NCBI GenBank assembly: GCA_003265895.1
Contig: QFBS01000017.1
Location: 1 to 32,792 of the forward strand
Origin: Candidatus Marinamargulisbacteria bacterium SCGC AG-410-N11
GTDB lineage: Bacteria; Margulisbacteria; Marinamargulisbacteria; GCA-2716485; AG-410-N11
DNA length: 32,792 nt
Reading direction: 5' to 3'
Shown one piece after another: positions 8,958 to 18,595 of the stretch. Under the pieces are notes generated by a model. The model was not told where the DNA came from and ran no database searches. It was given only the letters and a program-made list of their open reading frames with translations. Both the position numbers and the translations under genes were made by a program. Positions within the stretch are counted from its first letter, which is position 1, and each line of letters begins with the position of its first letter.

Positions 8958-11900
8958 AATTTAATTGAAGCATTTAAAATTAAAAAGTTAAGTTGATTAA
9001 TAGTTAGATTAAGCTGATTAAGAGAAATCGGCTTAGAAAGTTCAGAAAATGATTTTAAAAATAAATTAAATTCTGTTGGAAATGAATGGTTCAGTTTACT
9101 ATAAACCGATTTAGAAGTTAAAGATTTTAATTCTTTAGGAGACACCTCTTTTATAATGTAAGAAATAAAAGAAAGCTTATGAGTAAACAAGGTATCTTTT
9201 AGAGAGTCTTGATATTTAAAGTCATAAGATGCATTAGATGCATAATTTTCTATATATAATTTCATAGTACTAAAAAATAAAGCGTCATTTAGAGAATGTA
9301 TAATTCGATTTCCTGTATTAGGTGAAATCTTTTTTATTATATTTAAGAATAGTAAATATGGTAACTCATTTAAGCTTCCTAATTTAATAAAAAATGAAAC
9401 AATAGAGTCTTCTAACTTATATTTTTTTGATAGTTGCATTAAAAGTGAAGACGTTTCAGATTGAGAAATAGAATTAAGTATTGTTTTTATTGTAGCAATA
9501 TCTTGAAATGAAAGATTTAAAATCGAAAGTTTCGAAACATCAACAATAAAATTAAAAATAAAATCTTCAATAGCGATTAAAAGATGATATTGATCTTGTT
9601 TTGGTATATTAAGTTGATGAATGGCTTGTCTATATTTTGAGCAGTCTAAAGCATAATCAATAATTAAATAGAGTTGTGAAATTTTAGAATAGCTCAAATT
9701 TGTTTTTTCTGAAATAGAAGTATAAAAATAAGACCCGGCTTGGTTAGTAATATAGTTTACAAGCAAGGTTGCCGAAATTTCTTTTTTAAGAGAATGCGAA
9801 TGGATATAGTCTTTAAATGACTTTAAAATAAGCGAAGGAAAGTATGATTCAAAAAAAGAATTTAACCATGGATCAGATATAAAAGATGAATGACTTAATT
9901 CTTTATAAACAATTATTTTTATATAAGACTGAAGCAAAGCTATTATTGGTCGCGTTAATCCTGTCCCTTCACTTTTAGCATGTTCAAGATCTTGCTGAAC
10001 TAAAAAGACATCAAAATCAGAGACCATAACTTTTTTCGAAATTAAATGATTTAATAGTGCTGAATAAAGGTAAATAGACTTTTTTGATCGAATTAAATCT
10101 TTTGAAATTAAATAATGTTGAGCACGATTATTGGCTAAAACAAGCTCTGAAATATTATCAACAATATCAAATAAAATAGAATTACGTTTTTTGATCGACG
10201 TAATTATTTTTTTCTTTTCTAAAAAAGATAATAAAATTTTTAAATTTACCTCATAGTCAGACATATTGACCCCTGCAGAGTTATCAATAAAATCTGTATT
10301 TAAACGAGTACCTTGATAACTTAACTTTGTGCGTGCAAGCGGAGTAATAGCTAAATTTGCACCTTCTCCAATAATAGAGGCTTTACATGTGTCAGCATTA
10401 ATTCTAATAGCATCATTTGCATGGTCCGAAACTTTAAAGTTGGATTCATGACTAGATTTAATATAAGTACCAATACCTCCAAACCAAAGTAGATCAACTT
10501 TTGTTTGTAAAATAATTTTAATAAGCTCATTAGGTGTAATGGTGTTTTTTTTAATATTAAATAATTCTTTAATAGTTTTATTTAAAGTAATAGATTTACT
10601 TTTTCGACTAAATATTTCTCCTCCTTTACTTAGGACTTTAGAGTTGTAGTCAGCCCAAGTAGATTTATCTAGGTTAAACAGGCGTTGTCGTTCTTTCCAG
10701 CTCTTTTTAGGATCTGGGTTTGGGTCTATAAAAATATGTAAATGATTAAAGGCTGCAATTAGTTGAGATTGTTGGCTTAATAATAAGCCATTACCAAAAA
10801 CATCTCCAGACATATCGCCAACACCAATAACCGTAAATGGGTTAGAGCTAATATCTTGTCCCTTTTCTAAAAAATGGATCTTTACACATTCCCAGGCGCC
10901 TCTAGCCGTAATGGCTTCATCTTTATGGTTATACCCATAGGACCCTCCTGAAGCAAACGCATCTCCTAACCAAAAGTTACGATCTTTAGACACTTTATTT
11001 GCAATATCAGAAAAAGAGGCGGTTCCTTTATCTGCAGCAACTACTAAGTAAGGATCAGGGTCATCATAGCAAACAATTTTTTTATTGATAGTAGGTTTTT
11101 CATTAGCATTTAAAGAGTCTGTAATATCTAATAATCCTTTAATAAATTTCTTATATTGTATTACAGCTTCAGATTGAATATCCTTTTTTAGAATATTTTG
11201 CTTTTTAATAACAAAGCCACCTTTGGATCCTTCTGGAATAATAACAACATTTTTTGTTTGTTGCGTACTGGCTAAACCTAGCACTTCTAATCTGAAGTCA
11301 TCTAAACGATTAGACCAACGAAGACCTCCTCTTGATACAGGTCCAAATCGAATATGGATACCTTCCATTTCATGGTCATAAACAAATATTTCTCGATAAG
11401 GTAGTGGCGTACTTAAGTTAAGTTGAGGGGAATTAACTTTAATCGATAATGGAAATATTGATTCCTCATCAATTAAAAAATAGTTAGTTCTTAGGGTGCA
11501 TTTCATAATATTAAAAATATGTTTTAAAATAATATCTTCAGAAATATCATCTACTTGCGTTAACTTTTGCTCAAAATCAGATGATAAAGTATTTAATTTT
11601 GATTTAACAACTTTAGCATTATTTTGATAATTAAATTTAGTTTCAAAGTAATGAACCAGTAATTTAGAAATACTTGGATGCTTTAAAAACACTTGAGTAA
11701 TATTTTCTTTAGCAAGAGATGGGATAACTTGAGTAAGGTAATTACGATAGGCTTGAAGTAATATGAGTTGTTTCCATGTAGTATTGGCTGAAAAAACAAG
11801 CGCATTAATCGGGTCATTTTTTATTGAATAACTAAATATTTTTTCTAATAACGGAAGAAGTAGTGGACGAATTTTAGTTTCATTAATTTTCTTTCGATTT

Positions 11901-13732
11901 AAATGAGCAATCCTAAATGAATGAATATATGCAAGCGTATTAACCTTAGTACCAACTCTTGTTGTAAGTTCATCAAAAACATGAATGCCTAAATTTTGAA
12001 GAATAGGCATAATAGAAATTAAATCAATTTTTTCTTTCCAATAGATATATAAAATAGATGCCTTTTCATTTAAGTGTGAATCATGAAAGTGAAAAGGAAC
12101 TAGATTAAATTGTAAACAATTATGGTTGTAAATAGATTCAATATGAAAAATATCCAAAGTAGTTTCTTCTGGAGTACGTCTAACTTTATGATGATTTGGA
12201 AAGATTTGATTATATTTTTTAAATAATATTTCAGCTTGTTTACTATCAAATTTTAAATGTAAACAATTTCGTAATCGTTCATTCCAAGGCATAATTAATT
12301 GCCTTAGAGCTAGTTCTAATTCGTGACAATTTGGACGCCAGTTTGAACTTGAGTTAATATCAAAATAAATATGTAAGCGAGATAATGGATCCCCATAAAT
12401 TTTAATAATTTCCCGAATTTTATATTTAACGGAAGATCTTAAATAGTCAATAATAATATTAATATTCTGATCACTAAAAATTTGAGGAGGAATAACAATC
12501 ATCAAAAATTGTTGATTTGGCCTGATATTACGATGAGTAAAGCAAAATAACTGGTTAGGATTTACAATAGAAAAAAGGTGGTCTGTCATTTCCATTAAAT
12601 TGTCAGTGGGAGTTCTAAATAATTCAAATTTAGGGATCGAATTAAAAAGTCTGAGAATATGGTTATAGTTATAGCTACCTTTAACAACGTGACTTTTTTT
12701 GAAAATACTTTGAATTTTAAGACGAATAATCGGTGTATCTAAATTTTTATATAGTAATGAACTTCTACGTAATAAACCTAAAAAATTATGTTCAATATAA
12801 GTATTTTTCGAAATAGGAATTTTTAAACTTAATCTCATTAGGTTTTCAAATCTTTGAACAGGACTTAAAAAATTAATAGTATCAAAAATAAATGGAGATC
12901 GGTAATTAACCATTTTTTTGACATGACTAGTAAGCATTTTATGCAGTGAGGTTTCAAAATAAGGACATAAAATTCCTAATCCAGAGTTAGAATTAAAGGT
13001 TACAGTAGGTTTAGAGCCAGTTTTAACTTTAAATGAACAATAGCCATGTAAAGAAAAGTTTTCATTTTTTAACCAATCAAATAGATCTACCCACTCTTGA
13101 TGGAAATGTAAAAGAGGAGTAGGGTTTTTAGCCGCTTCTTTTTTTACAGAGATTAACGTTTTTAAAAGAGATTTTGAATCATTAAAAGATAATTGAACAG
13201 CTTTAATTTTTTTATCAATTTCAAGTTCTAAATTTTTAAGTTGGTTGGCGGATTGTAAAAAGTCAAACTCCAAATAAATTACAGATATTAGAACACCCTT
13301 TTTTATAGGAGGTAAAATAGATGAGATTTTATTTAATTTAGAATACTTAACACTAAAAACAGGATGAAAGAGTTTATTAATTTTAATATTATATTTTTTA
13401 AAAATAGATTCAATAGTCATAAGATGAAACGGTGCATCAGGAAATACAACTTCTAAAACATGACATTCTTTACCTTGTCGAACGGTAGGGTAGATACGGA
13501 AATTACCTGTTTCTATTGGAGAGTTTATTAAATAATCAAATCGGTTAGATATAAATAAACTTAAATTAGAGATGTTTTCTTGAGTAAGAGTATGAAAAGG
13601 TATAGATTCTAAAAATAGTTTACCAAAACTTTTTAATAAAGAATTTTTTTTAACCAAAGAAAGTACAGAATCAATAAACTGATCTTTCTCTTGCTGTACA
13701 ATATCAATTTCAATCGGCGTTAAAGGTTTCAT
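8954..13732 (-). CDS. NAD-specific glutamate dehydrogenase, large (180-kDa class)
   Basis: 1592 residues, matching the very large bacterial NAD-GDH family that deaminates glutamate to 2-oxoglutarate and ammonia, usually in a catabolic role. A long N-terminal regulatory part (ACT-like regions) is followed by the catalytic core. FGPVSRGGLRWS lies just upstream of the lysine-bearing GSKGGFVIKK (~residue 834). GVGDMSGDVFGNG (~974) is the dinucleotide-fold glycine motif, and DLLWFGGIGTYIK and GEGANL follow. The family is typical of Proteobacteria and Actinobacteria, so its presence beside c-di-AMP and candidate-phylum-like features is notable. It is a single-gene unit on the minus strand, ending tail to tail with the 49-aa gene. 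No SD is obvious before ATG 13732. Confidence 0.93.
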   Translation of the reverse strand: MKPLTPIEIDIVQQEKDQFIDSVLSLVKKNSLLKSFGKLFLESIPFHTLTQENISNLSLFISNRFDYLINSPIETGNFRIYPTVRQGKECHVLEVVFPDAPFHLMTIESIFKKYNIKINKLFHPVFSVKYSKLNKISSILPPIKKGVLISVIYLEFDFLQSANQLKNLELEIDKKIKAVQLSFNDSKSLLKTLISVKKEAAKNPTPLLHFHQEWVDLFDWLKNENFSLHGYCSFKVKTGSKPTVTFNSNSGLGILCPYFETSLHKMLTSHVKKMVNYRSPFIFDTINFLSPVQRFENLMRLSLKIPISKNTYIEHNFLGLLRRSSLLYKNLDTPIIRLKIQSIFKKSHVVKGSYNYNHILRLFNSIPKFELFRTPTDNLMEMTDHLFSIVNPNQLFCFTHRNIRPNQQFLMIVIPPQIFSDQNINIIIDYLRSSVKYKIREIIKIYGDPLSRLHIYFDINSSSNWRPNCHELELALRQLIMPWNERLRNCLHLKFDSKQAEILFKKYNQIFPNHHKVRRTPEETTLDIFHIESIYNHNCLQFNLVPFHFHDSHLNEKASILYIYWKEKIDLISIMPILQNLGIHVFDELTTRVGTKVNTLAYIHSFRIAHLNRKKINETKIRPLLLPLLEKIFSYSIKNDPINALVFSANTTWKQLILLQAYRNYLTQVIPSLAKENITQVFLKHPSISKLLVHYFETKFNYQNNAKVVKSKLNTLSSDFEQKLTQVDDISEDIILKHIFNIMKCTLRTNYFLIDEESIFPLSIKVNSPQLNLSTPLPYREIFVYDHEMEGIHIRFGPVSRGGLRWSNRLDDFRLEVLGLASTQQTKNVVIIPEGSKGGFVIKKQNILKKDIQSEAVIQYKKFIKGLLDITDSLNANEKPTINKKIVCYDDPDPYLVVAADKGTASFSDIANKVSKDRNFWLGDAFASGGSYGYNHKDEAITARGAWECVKIHFLEKGQDISSNPFTVIGVGDMSGDVFGNGLLLSQQSQLIAAFNHLHIFIDPNPDPKKSWKERQRLFNLDKSTWADYNSKVLSKGGEIFSRKSKSITLNKTIKELFNIKKNTITPNELIKIILQTKVDLLWFGGIGTYIKSSHESNFKVSDHANDAIRINADTCKASIIGEGANLAITPLARTKLSYQGTRLNTDFIDNSAGVNMSDYEVNLKILLSFLEKKKIITSIKKRNSILFDIVDNISELVLANNRAQHYLISKDLIRSKKSIYLYSALLNHLISKKVMVSDFDVFLVQQDLEHAKSEGTGLTRPIIALLQSYIKIIVYKELSHSSFISDPWLNSFFESYFPSLILKSFKDYIHSHSLKKEISATLLVNYITNQAGSYFYTSISEKTNLSYSKISQLYLIIDYALDCSKYRQAIHQLNIPKQDQYHLLIAIEDFIFNFIVDVSKLSILNLSFQDIATIKTILNSISQSETSSLLMQLSKKYKLEDSIVSFFIKLGSLNELPYLLFLNIIKKISPNTGNRIIHSLNDALFFSTMKLYIENYASNASYDFKYQDSLKDTLFTHKLSFISYIIKEVSPKELKSLTSKSVYSKLNHSFPTEFNLFLKSFSELSKPISLNQLNLTINQLNFLILNASIKF

Positions 13733-13827
13733 AAAGTAATATATAACATATCTAGCAACATTTTTGAAAGAAATATAAACTAGTAATTAGTATACTAAAA
13801 TAAAAACAAAAATAATAGCAAAGGTTA

Positions 13828-13856
13828 TTGAGTATTAAATACAAATCATGTAATAT
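13828..13856 (+). promoter_or_regulatory. Possible promoter of coaX
   Basis: TTGAGT, a 17-base spacer and TAATAT lie 47 bases before the coaX ATG, within the 171-bp divergent gap between the gdh and coaX starts. Matches to consensus are partial (4/6 each). The rest of that gap shows only AT-rich sequence. Confidence 0.35.
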
Positions 13857-13903
13857 ACATTTTTTAATTAAAATACCGTTGGAAAATGAAATAGTGAGAA
13901 AAA

Positions 13904-14614
13904 ATGGAACCAGTATTTTTAATAGATATCGGAAATACAAAAATTATAGCTGCTGAATATATAAATGGGAAGATAGAAAAGAGGCAGTGCTTACAAACAA
14001 AAAATATAAAAAATAAAATATTTTTTAACTATAAAGAGTATAAAAAAGTTATTATTTCATCAGTAGTACCAAAAATCGATGAATTAATTCCTAAAGAGCC
14101 AAATATAATGTTTGTAAGTAGTTTAAATATTCCTAAAATCCATTTAGATTTACCTAAAAAAGAACAAGTAGGAGCTGATCGATTAATTTGTGCATTAGCT
14201 GCACAAGAATACTACAAAGGAAATAACTTAATTATTGATTCAGGAACAGCGACTACCTTTTGCTTTATCGATAAAAATGGCACTTATAAGGGGGGCTGTA
14301 TTGTTCCTGGTATGGGTATTTCATTAAGAGCACTGCATGATTATACTGCAAAAATTCCATTAATAAAATTAAAAAGTAAAGATTGTTTAATTGGTAAAAC
14401 AACAGAAGCAGCTGTTCAAATTGGAGTAACAAAGTCTCATATATATACAATTAATGGTATAATTTCTGATTTTAGAACTAAATTTAAAGATATTAATATC
14501 ATAGGAACTGGAAATGGTATTCAAGATATACAAGATAAAATTGATATTGATTACTTTGATAACGATTTAATTCTTAAAGGGTTAAAATTAATTGCAGATC
14601 TTAAAACATTCTAA
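13904..14614 (+). CDS. coaX: Type III pantothenate kinase (CoaX)
   Basis: 236 residues, slightly shorter than the ~255 usual. It phosphorylates pantothenate in the first step of CoA synthesis and belongs to the ASKHA fold. Motifs are LIDIGNTK (6-13, with catalytic-type D8), GADR (90-93), DSGTATT (112-118) and GGCIVPG (130-136). The start is ATG at 13904 with a weak GTGAG upstream. It is a single plus-strand gene between two minus-strand units. Its TAA overlaps the TAG of the convergent adenosine-kinase-like gene by 4 bp, leaving no room for a terminator. Confidence 0.93.
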   Translation: MEPVFLIDIGNTKIIAAEYINGKIEKRQCLQTKNIKNKIFFNYKEYKKVIISSVVPKIDELIPKEPNIMFVSSLNIPKIHLDLPKKEQVGADRLICALAAQEYYKGNNLIIDSGTATTFCFIDKNGTYKGGCIVPGMGISLRALHDYTAKIPLIKLKSKDCLIGKTTEAAVQIGVTKSHIYTINGIISDFRTKFKDINIIGTGNGIQDIQDKIDIDYFDNDLILKGLKLIADLKTF

Positions 14615-15618
14615 ACATTTAAAACACTATTAAATTTATTTTGAATATTTTGATAGTCTTCAGTCTCTAAACGTGGTCCAAATTTAGAAACAAGGATAGA
14701 CGAACCAAAGTTAGCCATTTCAATAGCCAATGAAGGTTCCATACCTTTAGCAATAGATCCTAAATATATTCCGGCAAATAAATCCCCAGCACCATTAGTA
14801 TCCACAACATTAGTAGCATAGGCCGAAAAAGGGGTTAATTTATTTTGATAAAATAATAAAGACCCTTTCGCTCCTTGAGTAATAATAAAATGATTACAGA
14901 ATTTCTTTAAGTATAAAATAGCATCATCAATAGTTTTAGAACCTGAAAACGTTAAAGCTTCATCTTCATTACAAAATAAAATATCAATGTGAGAACCTAT
15001 AATATCATTAAAGTCATTCTTAAAATAAGAAACAACACTAGGGTCTGATAAACTAAGTGCTGTAGGAACGCCATTATTTTGGGCATACTGTTTACTATTA
15101 ACAGCTGCTTCTTTACCACTTGGCGAGGTGACTAAATAACCTTCAATATAAAGATACTTAGATTGATCAATAACTGAGAAATTAATGTCCGACTTTGAAA
15201 ATGTACTAGTAATACCTAAAAAAGTAGCCATAGTTCTATCTCCATCAGGAGTAACACAAACAAAACAATTTCCAGTAATACCCGTTTCCAGGTTATTAAT
15301 ATTAGAATTAGTAGATACGCGATTTTTAGTTAAGTCTTGAATATAAAAAATACCTTGTTTATCGTTGGCTACCTTGCAAGAATAATAGCAGTTAGCACCC
15401 ATATGAGAAGCACCAATAATGGTATTTGCAGCAGATCCACCACAAGCTTTTTTAACAATATTAGGCGTATATGAGTTAACCAGTTCATGAAGTGTTTTCT
15501 CATCAATTAATGTCATGACACCTTTATCTAAAGATGTGTTTGTTAGCTCCTTTTCAGTTAAGTTTACTTCAATATCAACTAAAGCATTACCAATTCCATA
15601 AATATCAAAATTTGTCAT
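14611..15618 (-). CDS. PfkB-family carbohydrate kinase, adenosine-kinase-like
   Basis: 335 residues with the ribokinase/PfkB fold. The N-terminal substrate motif GGSAANT is at 60-66, and the C-terminal signature DTNGAGD ends at D279, the catalytic base, followed by LFAGIYLG. The opening segment (YGIGNALVDIEV) and the overall spacing resemble bacterial proteins annotated as adenosine kinase, which would make AMP from adenosine. Other sugars or nucleosides are possible, as the family diverges easily. It lies 27 bp after ileS with its own SD (AAAGGATATTAAATG) and is probably co-transcribed with ileS. Confidence 0.85.
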   Translation of the reverse strand: MTNFDIYGIGNALVDIEVNLTEKELTNTSLDKGVMTLIDEKTLHELVNSYTPNIVKKACGGSAANTIIGASHMGANCYYSCKVANDKQGIFYIQDLTKNRVSTNSNINNLETGITGNCFVCVTPDGDRTMATFLGITSTFSKSDINFSVIDQSKYLYIEGYLVTSPSGKEAAVNSKQYAQNNGVPTALSLSDPSVVSYFKNDFNDIIGSHIDILFCNEDEALTFSGSKTIDDAILYLKKFCNHFIITQGAKGSLLFYQNKLTPFSAYATNVVDTNGAGDLFAGIYLGSIAKGMEPSLAIEMANFGSSILVSKFGPRLETEDYQNIQNKFNSVLNV

Positions 15619-15645
15619 TTAATATCCTTTCATTATTGTCGATAA

Positions 15646-18468
15646 CTAATTAACAGCATCAAAGTCTCTATCGGATAAATATGATCCATTATCACGTAAA
15701 GAAACGGATTGGTCTCTTTTCCAAGAGCGTTCACATCGATGTTCGTTTCTTAAATCGACAATTTGGATAGAGTCAAAAGTCTCATTAATATCAACCCGAG
15801 AGACACCAAAAATATCGTCTAAATCATCAATGAATTTCAAAATAGTATCATTAGCCGGTAACTGAACACCAGCATCTAACGAGTTTTCAATGCCATTTTT
15901 CTTAGCTTCTTCTAACTGCTTTAAAACAGTTGAACGAGTTTCGTTTAATTTATCCCAGTCAGAAGATAATGTAAGATCAAAATTAATTAAATCAGACAAA
16001 TGCACGGATTTTGACTGTGTATTATAAAGAGCCTGAAAGCATTCTTCACTAGTATGAGGCAATATAGGTGACAATAAACAGACTAAATTATGAACAGTAA
16101 TTTGCATTGTAAGTTGCGATTCAAGTCGTCGAGGAGAAGACGGTTTGTCACAATATAATCGATCTTTAATTGCCATACAATAAAAAGACGATAAGTCATC
16201 ATTACAAAAATCATAAAGAAGTTGATTAACTAATTTAAATCTATAGTTAAAGTAAGCTTCTTTAACATCACTAATTAATTGAGATAACCGAGCTAATAAG
16301 TAATAGTTTAATGAGTAAGGAGAGATTTCGTTAATAAGATTTGAAATATCAGATTCTTCAATAGGTTTAATAGAATAATCAAATAAGTTACTTAATAAAA
16401 ATCGTAGAGTATTACGAATTTTCCGGTAACCTTCTGAAGCAATATCAAAGAATTTTAAATCAACTTTAATATCATTTTCATAAGATAGCGAACTAACCCA
16501 CCATCTAGAAACCTCAGCTCCGTATTTTTTTAATAAATCATCAACATTTAAAGTATTTCCTAAAGATTTACTCATTTTTCGACCATCTTTATCAACGATA
16601 AAACCATGAGTAAGTAACGACTTATAAGGAGCTGTTTTAAAACTACCTACGCTTGTTAATAAGGACAAATGAAACCAGCCACGATGTTGATCAGAACCTT
16701 CTAGATATAAATCAGCAGGGTAACCTAAATTTCGTTCATTAAGAACCGCATTCCAGGAAGATCCTGATTCAAACCAAACATCAAAAATATCATATAATTT
16801 TTCTAATGACTCAATGTGTAAATCAGCTGGTTTATCGGGATCTTGATCTGGGTTATAGTACGTTAATAATTCTTGAGCTGATTTAGTAAACCAAGCATCT
16901 GATCCCCATTCTCGAAATGCCTTAGAAATAGCAAGAACACTGGCATGAGTTAAAAATATAGAACCATTAAGATTCTTGAACGCTGGAATCGGTAATCCCC
17001 AAGCTCGTTGACGAGAAATACACCAGTCAGGTCGTTGCTCTAACATACCATAAAGTCTTTTTTTTCCCCAATCTGGAACAAAGTTGATAGAGTTTTGAAT
17101 GGAGTCTAATGCATAGTCACGAAGAGATTTGTTATCATTTTTAAAGTTTCTATCAACTCCGATGAACCACTGTTCAGTACTTCTAAATATAACAGGCGTT
17201 TTCGATCTCCAATCATGAGGGTAGCTATGCATAAATTCATGATTAAAAAGCATAAGACTCTTTTCTTTTAAATGATCAATAATAATAGTATTAGCATCCC
17301 ATATAGATAATCCTTGTAGCCATTCTGGTACTGTATCATCATAAGTTCCATTTGCAGTAACGGGACAATAAACATCTAAATTTTCTTTTAAACCTGTTAA
17401 GTAGTCATCTTGACCATGACCAGGAGCTGTATGCACTAATCCAGACCCATCTTCTAATGATACATAATCGGCATGAACAATACGTCCAGATCGTTCACAA
17501 AATGGATGTTGATACTTTAAATTTACAAGTTCTTTACCTGAAATGGTACCTAAAGTATTAAAGATTGATCCAGTAATGCGCTCAAGTTCCGCTTTTCTGT
17601 CACTCGCAATAATATAAGTTTGATTATTACACGACACTAAACTATATTGAAAACGCTCATGAACAGCAATTGCTAGGTTAGCAGGGAGTGTCCATGGTGT
17701 CGTTGTCCAAATTAAAAATAAGATAGAGCCATTTTGATTTGATTTAAAAAGGGAATGAATAGTTTGTGAGTCAGTAGCTTCAAAACCAACATATATAGAA
17801 TGATCTTTTCGATCAAAATATTCTAATTCAGCTTCTGCAAGTGCTGTTTGGTTTTCTATAGACCAGTGAACCGGTTTTAGTTGACGAAAAACTAAATCTT
17901 CTTTTACTAAATTAGCAAAAACATCTAAAACCCCAGATTCAAACTTAGGCTTCATTGTTAAATAAGGGTTAGAGTAATCGGCAAGTGTTAAAAGGCGTTG
18001 CATTTGTTTTGATTGTAGTTGAATAAATTTAGATGCATATTTTTGACATTCATTACGAATAATCATTCGTTTTTTATTTTCTTCTAATTGATTTAGCTTA
18101 TCTTGCTTTTTAGCTAAAAGCTCGGTCATTACCTTATGCTCAATAGGTAACCCATGGCAATCCCAGCCAGGAATATATGGACAGTGTTTGCCAAACATAT
18201 TTTGACTTCTAACAACAAAGTCCTTTAGTACTTTATTTAGTAGATGACCAATGTGAATATTTCCATTTGCATATGGCGGACCATCATGAAATAAAAAAAG
18301 TGGAGCATGTTGTGTTTTTTCTAAAATACGTTGATATAGTTTTTGATTATCCCATTCTTTAAGACGCTTTGGTTCATTTTCTGATAAGTTGGCTTTCATC
18401 GAAAATGATGTCTTAGGTAAGTTTAATGTAGGGCGAAAGTTTATTTTTTCTTGATTTGAAGTTGTCAT
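15646..18468 (-). CDS. ileS: Isoleucyl-tRNA synthetase, degenerate C-terminal zinc knuckle
   Basis: Class I synthetase charging tRNA-Ile. Counted from an upstream ATG at 18474 it has 942 residues. I prefer ATG 18468 (940 residues) because AAAGG lies only one base before the first ATG but seven before the second. Motifs (numbered from 18474): HIGH 74-77, TTTPWTLP of the CP1 editing domain, KMSKS 633-637, then the anticodon-binding domain. The C-terminal zinc-finger region is present, but three of the expected four cysteines are replaced. CERCW has become CERSW (C914, S917), and LCxRC has become LSDRD (S934, D937). It precedes the adenosine-kinase-like gene. The 121-bp upstream gap is too short for a T-box leader. 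Confidence 0.95.
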   Translation of the reverse strand: MTTSNQEKINFRPTLNLPKTSFSMKANLSENEPKRLKEWDNQKLYQRILEKTQHAPLFLFHDGPPYANGNIHIGHLLNKVLKDFVVRSQNMFGKHCPYIPGWDCHGLPIEHKVMTELLAKKQDKLNQLEENKKRMIIRNECQKYASKFIQLQSKQMQRLLTLADYSNPYLTMKPKFESGVLDVFANLVKEDLVFRQLKPVHWSIENQTALAEAELEYFDRKDHSIYVGFEATDSQTIHSLFKSNQNGSILFLIWTTTPWTLPANLAIAVHERFQYSLVSCNNQTYIIASDRKAELERITGSIFNTLGTISGKELVNLKYQHPFCERSGRIVHADYVSLEDGSGLVHTAPGHGQDDYLTGLKENLDVYCPVTANGTYDDTVPEWLQGLSIWDANTIIIDHLKEKSLMLFNHEFMHSYPHDWRSKTPVIFRSTEQWFIGVDRNFKNDNKSLRDYALDSIQNSINFVPDWGKKRLYGMLEQRPDWCISRQRAWGLPIPAFKNLNGSIFLTHASVLAISKAFREWGSDAWFTKSAQELLTYYNPDQDPDKPADLHIESLEKLYDIFDVWFESGSSWNAVLNERNLGYPADLYLEGSDQHRGWFHLSLLTSVGSFKTAPYKSLLTHGFIVDKDGRKMSKSLGNTLNVDDLLKKYGAEVSRWWVSSLSYENDIKVDLKFFDIASEGYRKIRNTLRFLLSNLFDYSIKPIEESDISNLINEISPYSLNYYLLARLSQLISDVKEAYFNYRFKLVNQLLYDFCNDDLSSFYCMAIKDRLYCDKPSSPRRLESQLTMQITVHNLVCLLSPILPHTSEECFQALYNTQSKSVHLSDLINFDLTLSSDWDKLNETRSTVLKQLEEAKKNGIENSLDAGVQLPANDTILKFIDDLDDIFGVSRVDINETFDSIQIVDLRNEHRCERSWKRDQSVSLRDNGSYLSDRDFDAVN

Positions 18469-18560
18469 AAGCATACCTTTAAATAAAATTATCTATCACA
18501 CAGTCAAGGTAAAGATTATTTAAAGTATACTCAAAATTAAACTGAACAGCAATAAGCCAA

Positions 18561-18577
18561 AATACCATTTAGGTATT
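18561..18577 (-). terminator. Weak hairpin downstream of the 513-aa gene
   Basis: AATACC / GGTATT arms with a 5-base loop lie about 20 bases past the stop of the 513-aa gene. On the minus strand they run straight into a short T tract. The stem is short, so this could be chance. Confidence 0.3.
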
Positions 18578-18595
18578 CAAATCATTAAACAGCTA

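Noticed and set aside
13752..13940. Minus-strand open frame of 62 codons across the gdh-coaX gap.
   Set aside because: Covers the coaX start and promoter region, has no ribosome site, and its composition (Phe/Leu/Ile/Tyr) is what AT-rich antisense sequence gives.
14265..14450. 61-codon minus-strand frame within coaX.
   Set aside because: Lies antisense to conserved CoaX motifs; no start signal.
18469..18595. Possible T-box leader upstream of ileS.
   Set aside because: The gap is too short and I find no T-box sequence or specifier stem.
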